Assembly (NCBI GenBank): GCA_022566015.1
Contig: JADFJT010000018.1
Coordinates: 1 to 36,165 of the forward strand
Source of the DNA: Pseudomonadota bacterium
GTDB lineage: Bacteria > Pseudomonadota > Gammaproteobacteria > GCA-001735895
Length of the DNA stretch: 36,165 bases
Direction: 5' to 3'
The notes beneath the pieces were generated by a model, which saw only the letters and a program-made list of their open reading frames with translations, had not been told where the DNA came from and did no database searches. This document shows, one piece after another, positions 16,267-25,183 of the stretch (position 1 is its first letter; every line of letters begins with the position of its first letter). The position numbers were made by a program, and so were the translations under genes.

Positions 16267-17406
16267 ATGAACCAACCTGTCTATCTCGATTACAACGCTA
16301 CCACACCGGTTGATCCTCTAGTCGCAGATGTTATCGAACCCTGCCTCCGCGAGCACTTTGGTAACCCATCTTCTACCCATATTTACGGTCGTAATGCGCA
16401 TCGGGTAGTGGAGCATGCGCGTGAACAGGTAGCGAAGTTGATCGGTGCCCAGGCTGGCGAAATCGTCTTTACCGGGTGTGCGACCGAAGCCAATAACCTG
16501 GCTATTCGGGGTGCAGCCCGGGCCCTGGGTGATCGGGGTCGGCACCTGATCACCAGTGCCGTTGAACACCCTGCGGTAGAACAGCCTTTTAAGCGCCTGG
16601 CCGAAGCGGGCTGGGAGGTCAGCGTCATTCCGGTCGATAACTATGGTCGGGTCGATGTCGACAGGCTGTCCGATGCATTGCGGGATGAAACGGTTTTGAT
16701 TTCCATCATGCATGCCAACAACGAGGTAGGCACGATCCAGCCTGTCGAGGAGATTGCGGCCATCACTCGCCCACGCGGCATCCTGCTGCATACCGATGCC
16801 GCACAATCTGCCGGTAAAATTCCAGTTTCAGTCGACGATCTCGGTGTCGATCTTCTTACTCTGGCCGGGCATAAATTCTATGCGACCAAAGGCGTAGGGG
16901 TGCTTTATGTGCGTCGCGGCACAGCAATACAACCGGCGTTGGTGGGTGCCGGTCACGAAGCTGGCCTACGACCGGGCACAGAAAATGTGCCCGCTATTGC
17001 AGGTCTCGGCGAAGCGGCTCGCATTGCGTACGAGCACCAGGCCGGACATGAACAGCAGCTTCGCCTGTTGCGCGACCAGTTACATACCCGGCTTGCTGAT
17101 GCGATTCCTGGGTTAATATTGAATGGTCACCCCGAGCACCGCCTGCCTAACACGCTTAACCTCTCTTTTCCGGGCGTGGATGGTCGAAAATTGCTGGCGT
17201 TTGCCGATAGCGAAGTAGCGGCATCGGTAGGTTCGGCCTGTCACGAGGGAGATCAGGCAGTGAGCGGTGTACTGGGTGCGATGGGGATCGAAGTAGACCG
17301 GGCACGCAGTGCAGTGCGCTTGTCGCTGGGCACACCTACCACTCATGCAGAGATAGAACGGGTTGCTAAAGCACTGATATTGGCCTGGCAGGCGATAAAA
17401 AATTGA
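16267..17406 (+). CDS. PLP-dependent cysteine desulfurase (NifS/IscS-like)
   Basis: Removes sulfur from cysteine, giving alanine and a protein-bound persulfide for FeS clusters or thiolation. The 379-residue class V fold has the N-terminal YLDYNATTP, SAVEHPAV with His101, and HTDAAQSAGK. The PLP lysine is Lys203 in LAGHKFYATKG, and LRPGTENVPA follows. The catalytic Cys is Cys325 in GSACHEGDQAVSG. This loop differs from IscS (SACTSASLEPSY), and no iscU/iscA or fdx is adjacent, so it is a stand-alone NifS-type enzyme rather than housekeeping IscS. ATG 16267 is supported by AGAGG 7 bases upstream. Confidence 0.92.
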   Translation: MNQPVYLDYNATTPVDPLVADVIEPCLREHFGNPSSTHIYGRNAHRVVEHAREQVAKLIGAQAGEIVFTGCATEANNLAIRGAARALGDRGRHLITSAVEHPAVEQPFKRLAEAGWEVSVIPVDNYGRVDVDRLSDALRDETVLISIMHANNEVGTIQPVEEIAAITRPRGILLHTDAAQSAGKIPVSVDDLGVDLLTLAGHKFYATKGVGVLYVRRGTAIQPALVGAGHEAGLRPGTENVPAIAGLGEAARIAYEHQAGHEQQLRLLRDQLHTRLADAIPGLILNGHPEHRLPNTLNLSFPGVDGRKLLAFADSEVAASVGSACHEGDQAVSGVLGAMGIEVDRARSAVRLSLGTPTTHAEIERVAKALILAWQAIKN

Positions 17407-17457
17407 ATTCTCTCAGCACCTCACTGTCCTGTGTAGTGGATACCATCGAATACAGAT

Positions 17458-17485
17458 TTAAATCGGATTCGTGCAGGGATATAAT
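17458..17485 (+). promoter_or_regulatory. Sigma70-type promoter candidate before 2OG oxygenase gene
   Basis: TTAAAT at 17458-17463 and TATAAT at 17480-17485 are separated by 16 bases. This would give a leader of about 27 bases before the ATG at 17519. The -10 is perfect and the -35 poor. Confidence 0.45.
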
Positions 17486-17518
17486 CATCGATACTAGAGC
17501 TATGGTAAAAATTAAAGT

Positions 17519-18544
17519 ATGAATTCTCTAATCCAGGATCTCGATAAACAGGCTGTAGCCAAACCGGGTTCAATCGATGATCAGGTGCCAGTTATCGACA
17601 TCGCCGATCTGGTACGTGATTCATCGAGTGCAGCGGCCCGAGCTGCAATTGACGACATCGCAAAGGCCTGTAAGATCTGGGGTTTTTTCCAGGTGATCAA
17701 CCACGGCATTGCCGCCGACCTGATCGAAAATGTCTGGCGTCAGACCCGGGCTATGTTTGCGTTGCCGGACGAAGTAAAACAGTCGGTTTTGCGCAGCAAA
17801 GATAATCCCTGGGGTTTCTACCCGAATGAGTTGACCAAAAATCAACGCGACAAGAAAGAAGTGTTCGACTTTACCCGTGAAGGTGTCGATCCGATTTACG
17901 GTCAATCCAATCGCTGGATAGCGAATCAGGATAATTTTAAGGCCACCATGCAGGAATACCTGGGTGCCTGCACTCATTTGTCGTTGACGCTGCTGGAATC
18001 ATTTTGTATCGGCCTGAATTTGCCCGCCGATCACATGCGCGCTGATTTTGCGACCAATCATACTGGCTTCATGCGGTTGAATTACTACCCCGTCAAAGAC
18101 CCGATGGCGGGTTCGGACATCGAACATCAACCTGTCGCCGACCTGGGCATACACCATCATACCGATGCGGGCGCGCTCACCGTATTACTGCAAGATGATG
18201 TGGGTGGTTTGCAGGTTTACAAGGATGGATATTGGCACAATATCTCACCCGTACCCGGTGCGATGGTGATCAATACCGGTGACATGATGCAGGTTTGGTC
18301 GAATGATATTTATCGGGCTCCCATTCATCGGGTACTCGCGATGGAAACCAGGAAACGCTATAGCCTGCCGTTTTTCTTCAACCCCTCCGCAAGCAGCAAG
18401 GTGAGTCCCTTGCCAACGGTGGTCAGCGACGAATGCCCGAGCCTCTATCACCCAATCGAGTGGGCCAGTTTCCGAGGTAGACGCTCCGAAGGCGACTTCG
18501 CCAATTACGGTACCGAAGTACAGATTTCGCAATTCAGGAAGTAG
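17519..18544 (+). CDS. 2-oxoglutarate/Fe(II) oxygenase, isopenicillin-N-synthase family
   Basis: Soluble oxygenase of 341 residues. The N-terminal DIOX_N domain has VPVIDIADL and KIWGFFQVINHGI. The C-terminal jelly roll carries the iron ligands His-x-Asp in GIHHHTDAGALTVLLQDD and the distal His in APIHRVL. The 2OG-binding Arg-x-Ser is in KRYSLPFFFNPS. These are all the residues needed for catalysis. Substrates in this family range from small acids to peptides and cannot be read here. The start ATG has no strong Shine-Dalgarno. It is the first of several iron oxygenase or cupin genes in this region (see ectC and the PhyH gene), but they are not one operon. Confidence 0.9.
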   Translation: MNSLIQDLDKQAVAKPGSIDDQVPVIDIADLVRDSSSAAARAAIDDIAKACKIWGFFQVINHGIAADLIENVWRQTRAMFALPDEVKQSVLRSKDNPWGFYPNELTKNQRDKKEVFDFTREGVDPIYGQSNRWIANQDNFKATMQEYLGACTHLSLTLLESFCIGLNLPADHMRADFATNHTGFMRLNYYPVKDPMAGSDIEHQPVADLGIHHHTDAGALTVLLQDDVGGLQVYKDGYWHNISPVPGAMVINTGDMMQVWSNDIYRAPIHRVLAMETRKRYSLPFFFNPSASSKVSPLPTVVSDECPSLYHPIEWASFRGRRSEGDFANYGTEVQISQFRK

Positions 18545-18847
18545 TCCTCTCTAAGGGAATTAGTAATGAGGGATCACTTTACCTCCTTGCAGGCTGGTGA
18601 TGAAATACTTGTCCGGTATTTGGGCTGGCGACGATGTAACCTGTACTGCATGCAAGCCTTCAGCGGAGGTTCCCCACCAGGTTGCAAAAGGCATGGTGTA
18701 CCGATGCAGAAATTTAGCCAAGCATTATCGAAAGTGTCGCCACATGACTAAATAGTTGAACAGTGTTCAAGCATCATAATTTTATTTCTGCCATCAAAAT
18801 GGCTGGTATATGATATTTTTAGCAGGCTATTTTTAGGTAAAACAAAA
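18545..18847. other. 303-bp intergenic region before ectC
   Basis: No supported gene; a 61-codon open frame at 18566 has no family resemblance. Its right part holds the palindrome described at 18756-18770 and AT-rich DNA suitable for the ectC promoter. Confidence 0.4.
18756..18770. promoter_or_regulatory. 15-bp perfect palindrome upstream of ectC
   Basis: TTGAACA-G-TGTTCAA is a perfect palindrome 78 bases before the ectC ATG. TTGAAC could also serve as a -35 with TAATTT 15 bases further. Its form fits a dimeric regulator site (MarR/GntR-like size), which would place repression at the promoter. The regulator is not encoded next to it. Confidence 0.55.
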
Positions 18848-19234
18848 ATGATTGTAAAAACCCTGAACGACTTAATTGGCACCGATCGTGATGTACAGGG
18901 CCCGGTGTGGGCGAGCCGTCGTTTTTTACTCGCAGAGGATGGAGTTGGTTTTACGATGACGGAAACCATCACTAAAGCCGGTTCAGAACAGGTGCTGTGG
19001 TACAAGCATCATATCGAGGCCAATTATGTCATCGAGGGTGAAGGGGAGGTAGAGAATATTGCAACGGGTGAAATATTTCCTCTCAAACCAGGTACGATAT
19101 ACGTGCTAGATAAACACGAAAAACATCGCTTGAAATCTTTTACCAGCCTGCGGCTGGTGTGTGTGTTTTCACCCGCGCTGACAGGCAGAGAAACTCACGA
19201 TAAAGATGGATCCTATTCGCCCCCGACAGAGTAA
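18848..19234 (+). CDS. ectC: Solitary ectoine synthase EctC
   Basis: EctC is a cupin enzyme that closes N-gamma-acetyl-diaminobutyrate to ectoine, a compatible solute. The 128-residue protein begins MIVKTLNDLIGTDRDVQGPV and carries the EctC features HHIEANYVIEGEGEV, KPGTIYVLDKHEKHRL and VFSPALTGRETHD, full family length. No ectA, ectB, ectD or ask_ect lies in the window, so it is a solitary ectC as reported for some bacteria that do not make ectoine themselves. Such enzymes may use imported precursor or related substrates. ATG 18848 follows TTTAGGTAAAACAAAA, a weak ribosome site. The palindrome upstream suggests specific regulation. Confidence 0.93.
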   Translation: MIVKTLNDLIGTDRDVQGPVWASRRFLLAEDGVGFTMTETITKAGSEQVLWYKHHIEANYVIEGEGEVENIATGEIFPLKPGTIYVLDKHEKHRLKSFTSLRLVCVFSPALTGRETHDKDGSYSPPTE

Positions 19235-19362
19235 ATCGACAGCACCAGATCGGAAATCTGGAGCAGGGGAAACGAATTACGTTGAAGCCGTTGATGTTCG
19301 GCAGAATATTTATCATACAAATACCCAGGAGTTCCTGTAATAGACACAATAATTAAGCGCGT

Positions 19363-20781
19363 TCAATTTTCAGTCAGAGGCCCTTCTGGGTAAACAGGGT
19401 CAACGGCATTTGGCGTTACCCCTCCCTGTTCAATCGCTTCTCCGGCAATCAATAGTGCATTTTCGTGATAGCGCCCTGCGACTAATTGAACTCCGACGGG
19501 TGTGTCGCCAATCATGCCGGTATTGACGGCCAATCCGGGCAAACCCATTAATGGCAAACCGATCTGGGTAAGCTGGGCTTCCATAACGCGTTTGAATGCA
19601 GCGGGAGATTCTACGTCGAGCTGATCCGGGAACGGGAGTTCTGCCGATACAGGGCAAATTAAAACCGGGTATTCGTCGAGAAACAGTTGCCATTCACGTA
19701 CCAGAGTGGCCCGTGCCTGTATCGTATCGAGTAGGTCGTATAAATCGGTTTTTGGACACAGCTCATCCATTTGCGCATAGACAAACTTTGCATCCGGGTC
19801 GTTTTCATCGGCTATGATTTGTGGGTTGCGACGAAATTCGGTCAGCCATAGTCTTGCCTGAAGAATTGCCGGCTTACGAAAAGGCGGGCATTCAATTTCA
19901 GTCACTTCCCAGCCCGCTTGCTGGAGTATCCTGGCTGACTCACGAAGTGCCTGCTCAACTTCGGGCACGACGTCGAGTTCATCGGGATTTACCGTCAGTG
20001 CCGCGCGTTTGCGCTTGAGCGGTAGATTTACTGGCACTGGTGTCCACCAGGGGTCGCGTAAATCTTCCGCTGACATCGCCGTATAAGCGATTCGTATGTC
20101 GGCGATGGATCTCGCGATCGGACCAGACACGGACATCAACTGGCCACCGACATGTCGGTCCGAGCCGGTGAAATTCATCGCCGGTATTCGTCCGAGAGTG
20201 GGGCGTAGGCCCTGGACACCACAGGCGTATGCGGGGTAACGGATCGAACCGCCGATATCGCTACCGTGCCCGATAGCACAGATACCGGTAGCGACCGCGG
20301 CGGCCGCTCCACCGGATGAACCGCCCGGGGTAATCTTTGGGTTATGCGGGTTAAGCGTATGGCCGTGAATACTGTTACGGGTGAACCAGCGCAAGGAAAA
20401 TGCCGGCGTGTTGGTTCGGCCCACGATGATCGCTCCCGCTTTACGCAGGTTGGACACCACCGGGTTATCGGTCGTGGCGATCAAATCGCGTTGTAATCGC
20501 AGGCCATTGGTGGTCGCATGGCCAGCCTGGTCTGCATTGACTTTTACCGTCACAGGGACACCCGCAAGAATACCAGCGTCGTCCCCTCTGGCTATGGCTT
20601 CATCGACTCGCTTCGCCTCGGACAATGCTTCCTCCGGCATCTCGGTGACCACCGCGTTAATTGCGGGATTAACCTGATCCAGGCGAGCGAGCGCGCTCCT
20701 GGCTACTTCAACCGCAGACACTTCACCATTTTTTACCTGCGTGGATATTTCAGTAGCAGACAGTCGCCACAATTCCGTCAT
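19363..20781 (-). CDS. Amidase signature family hydrolase
   Basis: Hydrolyses amides to carboxylate and ammonia, 472 residues. The Ser-cisSer-Lys triad is visible: Lys in GVPVTVKVNAD, the cis-Ser in ITPGGSSGGAAAAVATG, and the nucleophile Ser in HGSDIGGSIRYPA. The C-terminal LPLMGLPGLAVNTG and VGVQLVAGRYHE segments complete the fold. It is not GatA: no gatB or gatC is nearby and the N-terminus is atypical. The ATG at 20781 has GAGG about 8 bases upstream. The substrate is unknown. It is divergent from the PhyH gene. Confidence 0.9.
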   Translation of the reverse strand: MTELWRLSATEISTQVKNGEVSAVEVARSALARLDQVNPAINAVVTEMPEEALSEAKRVDEAIARGDDAGILAGVPVTVKVNADQAGHATTNGLRLQRDLIATTDNPVVSNLRKAGAIIVGRTNTPAFSLRWFTRNSIHGHTLNPHNPKITPGGSSGGAAAAVATGICAIGHGSDIGGSIRYPAYACGVQGLRPTLGRIPAMNFTGSDRHVGGQLMSVSGPIARSIADIRIAYTAMSAEDLRDPWWTPVPVNLPLKRKRAALTVNPDELDVVPEVEQALRESARILQQAGWEVTEIECPPFRKPAILQARLWLTEFRRNPQIIADENDPDAKFVYAQMDELCPKTDLYDLLDTIQARATLVREWQLFLDEYPVLICPVSAELPFPDQLDVESPAAFKRVMEAQLTQIGLPLMGLPGLAVNTGMIGDTPVGVQLVAGRYHENALLIAGEAIEQGGVTPNAVDPVYPEGPLTEN

Positions 20782-20878
20782 GGTAAGTCCTCATCTGTTC
20801 ACAGAAACTAATCTTAGCAGATGCTTCGCGCCTGTAGCGATAGGTATTATATTGGTTCGTTCTATGCGGATACCAATT

Positions 20879-20907
20879 TTGACAGACTCTACCGCAGGCC
20901 CAATAAA
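20879..20907 (+). promoter_or_regulatory. Promoter candidate for PhyH-family gene
   Basis: A perfect -35 TTGACA at 20879-20884, a 17-base spacer and AATAAA at 20902-20907 lie about 85 bases before the GTG start of the PhyH-like gene. Confidence 0.55.
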
Positions 20908-20991
20908 TTAAATAAATACATGATGGTGCTTTGAAAGACTTCCTACGTGAATTAAACTGAAATCACATTAAAACTATCTATCTCATGCAGC

Positions 20992-21855
20992 GTGATTGGC
21001 AAGTTATCTAATTCAGACCGAAAGCAATTTAACCAGGACGGGTTCCTGGTGGTCGATAAATTGATCGATCTTACATCCGTGCCGATACTGCACGATGCAT
21101 TGAGAGATTTGTTCCAGGGTAAGTTCGAAACCGGTGTGTGTCCCGATGAGGTCAACTGGCAGGAAGCAACCGGCGATCCCAGCCTGACTCGGCAGATATG
21201 CAATGGCTGGAAAGCCAACCGAGATATTGCCCGCGTCGTCCTGGATGAATCTTTGGGTCAGGCCATCGCTAGCCTGGCAGATTGGCCAGGTGTCAGGATC
21301 ATGATCGATAATGTCATCTGGAAACCTGCAGGTACACAATCGTTGGGCTATCACCAGGACAGTGCATTCCTTGCCTGGTATAAGCCCTCCGACCTATTGA
21401 CTTGCTGGATCGCGCTGGATGATACCAGCGCCGATGGTGGCACGATCGAATTTGTACGCGGCTCTCACAAATGGCGGTTATCCGAACCCGAAGGGGAGTT
21501 TCACGCTCCAGAGCAATACCGTAAGTACATGGAGATTGCCGCAAAAAAGGAAGGTATAAAACCAGAGTTGGTTTATGTCGAAGTGAATGCGGGTGGCGGA
21601 TCATTTCATCATGGGTGGACATGGCATGGTTCCGGACACAATTCCAGCAAGAAGCCGCGACGCTCAATCGTACTCCATGCAATGCGCAGCGATGTTGAAT
21701 ATAGGCCGGAAAATTTCAGCCAGGGAATCGGACCGATTTACAGCCGTTATAAAAAACTGGCCGATAATAGCCTCGACGAAAATTACTTCCCGATTCTGTG
21801 GCGCGAGGATGGATATCGCACGCCGCAGATCGAGGCATATCTGAAAAGATCCTGA
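20992..21855 (+). CDS. Phytanoyl-CoA dioxygenase (PhyH) family protein
   Basis: Iron/2OG oxygenase of 287 residues. The N-terminal DRKQFNQDGFLVVDKLIDL is the usual PhyH opening. The iron ligands are His-x-Asp in GYHQDSAF and a distal His in HHGWTWHGSGHNSS, followed by Arg in KKPRRSIVLH for 2OG. GGTIEFVRGSHKW is also typical. Although EctD is in this superfamily and ectC is 2 kb away, the ectoine hydroxylase signature is absent, so EctD is rejected. The start is GTG; the frame has a stop at 20953-20955 and no ATG after it. No clear Shine-Dalgarno is present. Confidence 0.87.
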   Translation: MIGKLSNSDRKQFNQDGFLVVDKLIDLTSVPILHDALRDLFQGKFETGVCPDEVNWQEATGDPSLTRQICNGWKANRDIARVVLDESLGQAIASLADWPGVRIMIDNVIWKPAGTQSLGYHQDSAFLAWYKPSDLLTCWIALDDTSADGGTIEFVRGSHKWRLSEPEGEFHAPEQYRKYMEIAAKKEGIKPELVYVEVNAGGGSFHHGWTWHGSGHNSSKKPRRSIVLHAMRSDVEYRPENFSQGIGPIYSRYKKLADNSLDENYFPILWREDGYRTPQIEAYLKRS

Positions 21856-21866
21856 GCCAGGTTCGA

Positions 21867-22897
21867 TTACCTTGAAAGGTCGATATTGACGCCCGACAAC
21901 AGCAGTTCCTCGCGACGTCTCTGTGAGTAGCTCCGACGGTCTTCGGTTTTGTAGGCACCACTACTGATGTATCGCAACCCTTCCCTGAAATGAAATTTGT
22001 ATAGCAAACTGTCATAGCGTTTTACCAGATTACCCTGGTCGAAGATCAATACGCCGGGCCGGTAGCTCAAATTGAATTGCCTGGCTAGTTCACCCGCTGT
22101 GGTTTTATTCCCCTGAGTGTCGATTATGGTGATCCTTGAATTTGTGTCCAGGCGAACAAGGGTGAACGCATTTAATTCAGCTATTACGTCTTCGTTCGAA
22201 AGCAATCTATCGTGAAATTCATCGAATCGTAACAACTGGTATCTTCGAAAATGACGGCAAGCGGCCCTTTTACTTTTGACAAATCGGTGATCGGTTTAAA
22301 AAGAGTATTCTGGCGAAGCTGGTAGACAACCTGTTTAGAGCTTTTATCCAGGTAGTCGACCAGAGAAACTCGTTGGTAAGACCTTGAACTGACGTATTCG
22401 AGAATTTTCTGAAATCTCTCGGGTGCACGATATCCGTCGGCCCGCAGGATGGACCTGTTCTGCGAATCTAAAAAAAGTATGGCCGGCGTCGCACGAACCT
22501 TGACGATTTCGGAAAGTTCCTTTTCCAGTACAGTTATTTCTTCGTTGAAGGCTATTTCACGGTCGCCTTTGACGTTAATTGCGATTACGTCGAAGTGTTG
22601 CTGAATATAACTGGATACCGGTTCAGATTCGAATGACTCGGTAAGCATGCGGTCGCAGTAGGAGCAACCATTGAGTTGAAAGAAAAGCATAACATGCTTG
22701 TTCGCCTTACTGGCTTCGTCAACGTCTTCCTGAATTTCCAGAAAACTTTCCTTGAACCAGTCGGGCGCAGTGTGTAGAGCCCCGCCTGTAATGATTCCGC
22801 GTTTGGTGGACTGTGCTGCCAAGTCGGTGCCGATGACTAAGGCGACAAACGAGGTTAGAAAAACAATTAGATACCGTGAAACTTTTAGTTTATCCAT
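21867..22897 (-). pseudogene. Two-domain periplasmic thioredoxin-like gene with one-base frameshift
   Basis: Residues 1-29 are a signal peptide (YLIVFLTSFVALVIG…DLAAQ). The first thioredoxin domain has the redox motif CSYC (Cys78, Cys81) and cis-Pro in VRATPAILFLD. The second domain starts GPLAVIFEDTSCYD and then breaks. The frame 22235-21867 continues DEFHDRLLSNEDVIAEL with its own YRPGVLIF. Restoring one G between 22225 and 22224 gives CYDCDEFHD, a second CxxC, and a single frame of 343 residues whose length divides evenly. The role would be thiol-disulfide exchange (SoxW/DsbD-gamma-like). This may be a true recent mutation or a sequence error; everything else is intact. It is divergent from srkA. 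Confidence 0.8.
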
Positions 22898-22914
22898 AGC
22901 GGCTAAATATTACT

Positions 22915-22942
22915 TTGTTTGTGATGATTCAGAATCTATTAT
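22915..22942 (+). promoter_or_regulatory. Promoter of srkA, leaderless geometry
   Basis: TTGTTT at 22915-22920 and TATTAT at 22937-22942 have a 16-base spacer, and the ATG follows 6 bases after the -10. Transcription would begin at about the ATG. No Shine-Dalgarno is present. Confidence 0.5.
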
Positions 22943-22948
22943 AAACGC

Positions 22949-23950
22949 ATGACTACAGAACATCCTTATGCTTTATTGACACCCGACGTCGTTATTGCCG
23001 CAGTCGAATCGACCGGCCGGCGCTCGGATGTACGTATTTTTGCACTGAATAGTTACGAAAATCGGGTTTATCAGGTTGGCATCGAAGACGATGAACCGGT
23101 AATCGCTAAATTTTATCGCCCGGGTCGCTGGACGCTGGAGCAAATCTATGAAGAGCATCGGTTTACGCAACATCTTTACGACCTGGAGATACCGGTAGTC
23201 GCGCCATTGGCTATCGCAAAGGGTTCCGAGGCTCCGACCATTGCCTCATTTGCGGGATTCTATTTTTCTATTTATCCACGACAGGGTGGGCGTGCCCCAG
23301 AGCTGGATAATCTTGAGCATCTCCATCAGCTGGGTCAGTTCATTGGCCGGATTCATACGGCTGGTATCGGCTTCCCATTCAAGCATCGGATCGATCTGAG
23401 CATGAAAGCCTATGGACACGATAGTGTCGCTTTTTTGCTTGAAACGGATTTTATTCCGCATGATCTTCGTCCGGCTTACGAAGCAATCAGCGCTGAAATA
23501 CTGGTTATTATCGAGGAAAATACGCCAGAATCGTCCGAGTTTCGGCAGATTAGTCTGCATGGTGACTGTCATCCTGGAAACGTACTCTGGCGTGACGATC
23601 GTCCTCATTTTGTTGACTTTGACGATGCGATGACCGGTCCAGCCATTCAGGATCTCTGGATGCTTCTGTCGGGTGACAGGGCAAGTCGTCAGCAGCAGAT
23701 GAGCGAAATCGTAGAAGGGTATGAGCTATTTGGAGAATTCGACACCGGTGAATTAAGATTGATCGAGCCGCTACGCGCTATGCGAGTACTCAATTATAGC
23801 GCCTGGCTGGCCAAGCGCTGGAGCGATCCGGCTTTTCCACTCAGTTTTCCCTGGTTTAATACACCACGCTACTGGTCTGAGCATATCCTCGAGCTTAAAG
23901 AACTACTGACAGGTCTGCAGGAACCGCCCCTGGCGATGCCGAATCTATAG
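22949..23950 (+). CDS. srkA: Stress response kinase A (SrkA/YihE/RdoA)-like protein kinase
   Basis: A cytosolic Ser/Thr kinase of the APH/YihE fold that in E. coli protects against stress-induced death. The 333 residues (E. coli about 328) include NSYENRVYQVG and VIAKFYRPGRWT with the ATP-binding Lys. The catalytic loop is ISLHGDCHPGNVLW and the metal motif is HFVDFDDAMTGP. In E. coli yihE sits directly upstream of dsbA; here it is divergent from a thioredoxin-like secreted protein, a similar link to periplasmic thiol chemistry. The stop directly abuts the stop of the convergent CBS gene with no bases between. Confidence 0.93.
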   Translation: MTTEHPYALLTPDVVIAAVESTGRRSDVRIFALNSYENRVYQVGIEDDEPVIAKFYRPGRWTLEQIYEEHRFTQHLYDLEIPVVAPLAIAKGSEAPTIASFAGFYFSIYPRQGGRAPELDNLEHLHQLGQFIGRIHTAGIGFPFKHRIDLSMKAYGHDSVAFLLETDFIPHDLRPAYEAISAEILVIIEENTPESSEFRQISLHGDCHPGNVLWRDDRPHFVDFDDAMTGPAIQDLWMLLSGDRASRQQQMSEIVEGYELFGEFDTGELRLIEPLRAMRVLNYSAWLAKRWSDPAFPLSFPWFNTPRYWSEHILELKELLTGLQEPPLAMPNL

Positions 23951-24379
23951 TTACGATGCGATATACTGTCGCAATGCCTCGGCCTCGGACTGGACTTCAG
24001 AGATACGGCACTTGACCAGATCGCCGAGGCTAATCACTCCTATCAAATCGTCCCCATCGAATACTGGCAGATGCCGGACACGACGATCGGTCATCATCGC
24101 CATGGCCTGTAATACTGTGTCCTGACTAGTGCATTTAATTAAATTTGTGGTCATTAATTCCGATATCGGGACGTCGTGTAAATCAGCTCCATGCGGACCC
24201 ATGCCACCGACAATATCGCGTTCGGACAAGATGCCGACTATTAGGCCGTCATTATCTTCCACCAGCAGAGCGCCAATTTTCTTCTCGGTTAATTTAGTCG
24301 CTGCCTCGGCAATACTATTGTCTGTTTTTAGTCGGTAAACTTTGTTACCTTTGGTACTCAACACCTCGGATAATTTCAT
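23951..24379 (-). CDS. Two-CBS-domain protein
   Basis: The 142 residues form a single Bateman module: CBS1 covers about residues 10-65 (KTDNSIAEAATKLTEKKIGA to GILSERDIVGG) and CBS2 about 75-130 (STQDTVLQAM-like SQDTVLQAMAMMTDRRVRHL to GVISLGDLVK). Such proteins bind adenosine nucleotides and modulate partners; no enzymatic domain is attached. The start has GAGGAAGG just upstream. Transcription converges with srkA, zero bases apart, and no terminator hairpin is visible, so read-through antisense is possible. Confidence 0.93.
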   Translation of the reverse strand: MKLSEVLSTKGNKVYRLKTDNSIAEAATKLTEKKIGALLVEDNDGLIVGILSERDIVGGMGPHGADLHDVPISELMTTNLIKCTSQDTVLQAMAMMTDRRVRHLPVFDGDDLIGVISLGDLVKCRISEVQSEAEALRQYIAS

Positions 24380-24507
24380 AGCCCTTCCTCTCTATCTCGT
24401 TAGAGAATCCTATTAATATGAATTATTTGAACCAGCGTCCATATCGAACAGGGTATATTTGCCATATTAACCTGTAATTGGCCGGCCTGCTATCATTGGA
24501 GATAATA

Positions 24508-25179
24508 GTGACGCATCGATTCAAGCTTGATCATTCACTTCGGAAGTTAATCGTTAAGAACTTGTCAAAATTCGAATATCGGAAATTTGATGTCGACGAT
24601 AAAACCCACGCAGCGGTTGCTGTTACACTGGTCGATTGTCGAAGTAGTGCAGAGATTGGAAACATTCCTTTCGATCCACAAAACATGGATCAGGCTGCGC
24701 TAATACTCACTACGCGAACTGCGACACTCAAGCACCATGGTGGACAGCGGGCTTTCCCCGGGGGACGAATAGATAGTGGAGAGTCACCTGAACAGGCGGC
24801 ATTGCGTGAACTCGATGAAGAGGTTGGCTTGAAGATCGATTCCGACCAGATACTGGGCAGGTTGGACGACTATGTGACTCGTTCTGGATTTGTCATCACG
24901 CCGGTCGTCGCCTGGGGCGGTCGCGATGTCGAGCTAAACGCGAACCCCGATGAAGTTGACAAAATCCACCGTATTCCACTCGGAGAATTGATGCGAGACG
25001 ATGCTCCCATACTGGAGTCAATTCCCGAAAGCGAGCACCCAGTATTAAAAATGCCGCTTGGTGACGACTGGTTTGCTGCACCAACAGCTGCGATAGCCTA
25101 CCAGTTTCGTGAAGTTGGAATACTGGGCAAGTCGACCCGGGTAGCACATTTCGAACAGCCTTACTTTGCCTGGAAGTAA
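24508..25179 (+). CDS. Nudix hydrolase, CoA pyrophosphatase (NudL/YeaB)-like
   Basis: Hydrolyses CoA or related nucleotides. The Nudix box GGRIDSGESPEQAALRELDE then EVGL fits G-x5-E-x7-R-E-U-x-E-E-x-G-U exactly. The preceding LKHHGGQRAFPGGRID is the NudL/NUDT7 'LRxHxGQxxFPGG' signature. The GTG start at 24508 has GGAG with 6-base spacing; an in-frame TTG at 24478 has none. The protein has 224 residues. It is followed after four bases by the GMC oxidoreductase gene, so the two are translationally coupled. Its presence next to CoA-ester catabolic genes suggests turnover of CoA or acyl-CoA. Confidence 0.9.
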   Translation: MTHRFKLDHSLRKLIVKNLSKFEYRKFDVDDKTHAAVAVTLVDCRSSAEIGNIPFDPQNMDQAALILTTRTATLKHHGGQRAFPGGRIDSGESPEQAALRELDEEVGLKIDSDQILGRLDDYVTRSGFVITPVVAWGGRDVELNANPDEVDKIHRIPLGELMRDDAPILESIPESEHPVLKMPLGDDWFAAPTAAIAYQFREVGILGKSTRVAHFEQPYFAWK

Positions 25180-25183
25180 TATC

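Noticed and set aside
16267-17406. Housekeeping iscS of an isc operon
   Set aside because: No iscR, iscU, iscA or fdx next to it, and the active-site loop GSACHEGDQAVSG is unlike IscS.
19363-20781. gatA of the tRNA amidotransferase
   Set aside because: No gatB or gatC nearby and N-terminal features differ; the general amidase family is the safer call.
20992-21855. EctD (ectoine hydroxylase) near ectC
   Set aside because: It is in the same superfamily, but the EctD signature around the iron site is absent and the gene is 2 kb away behind an amidase on the other strand.
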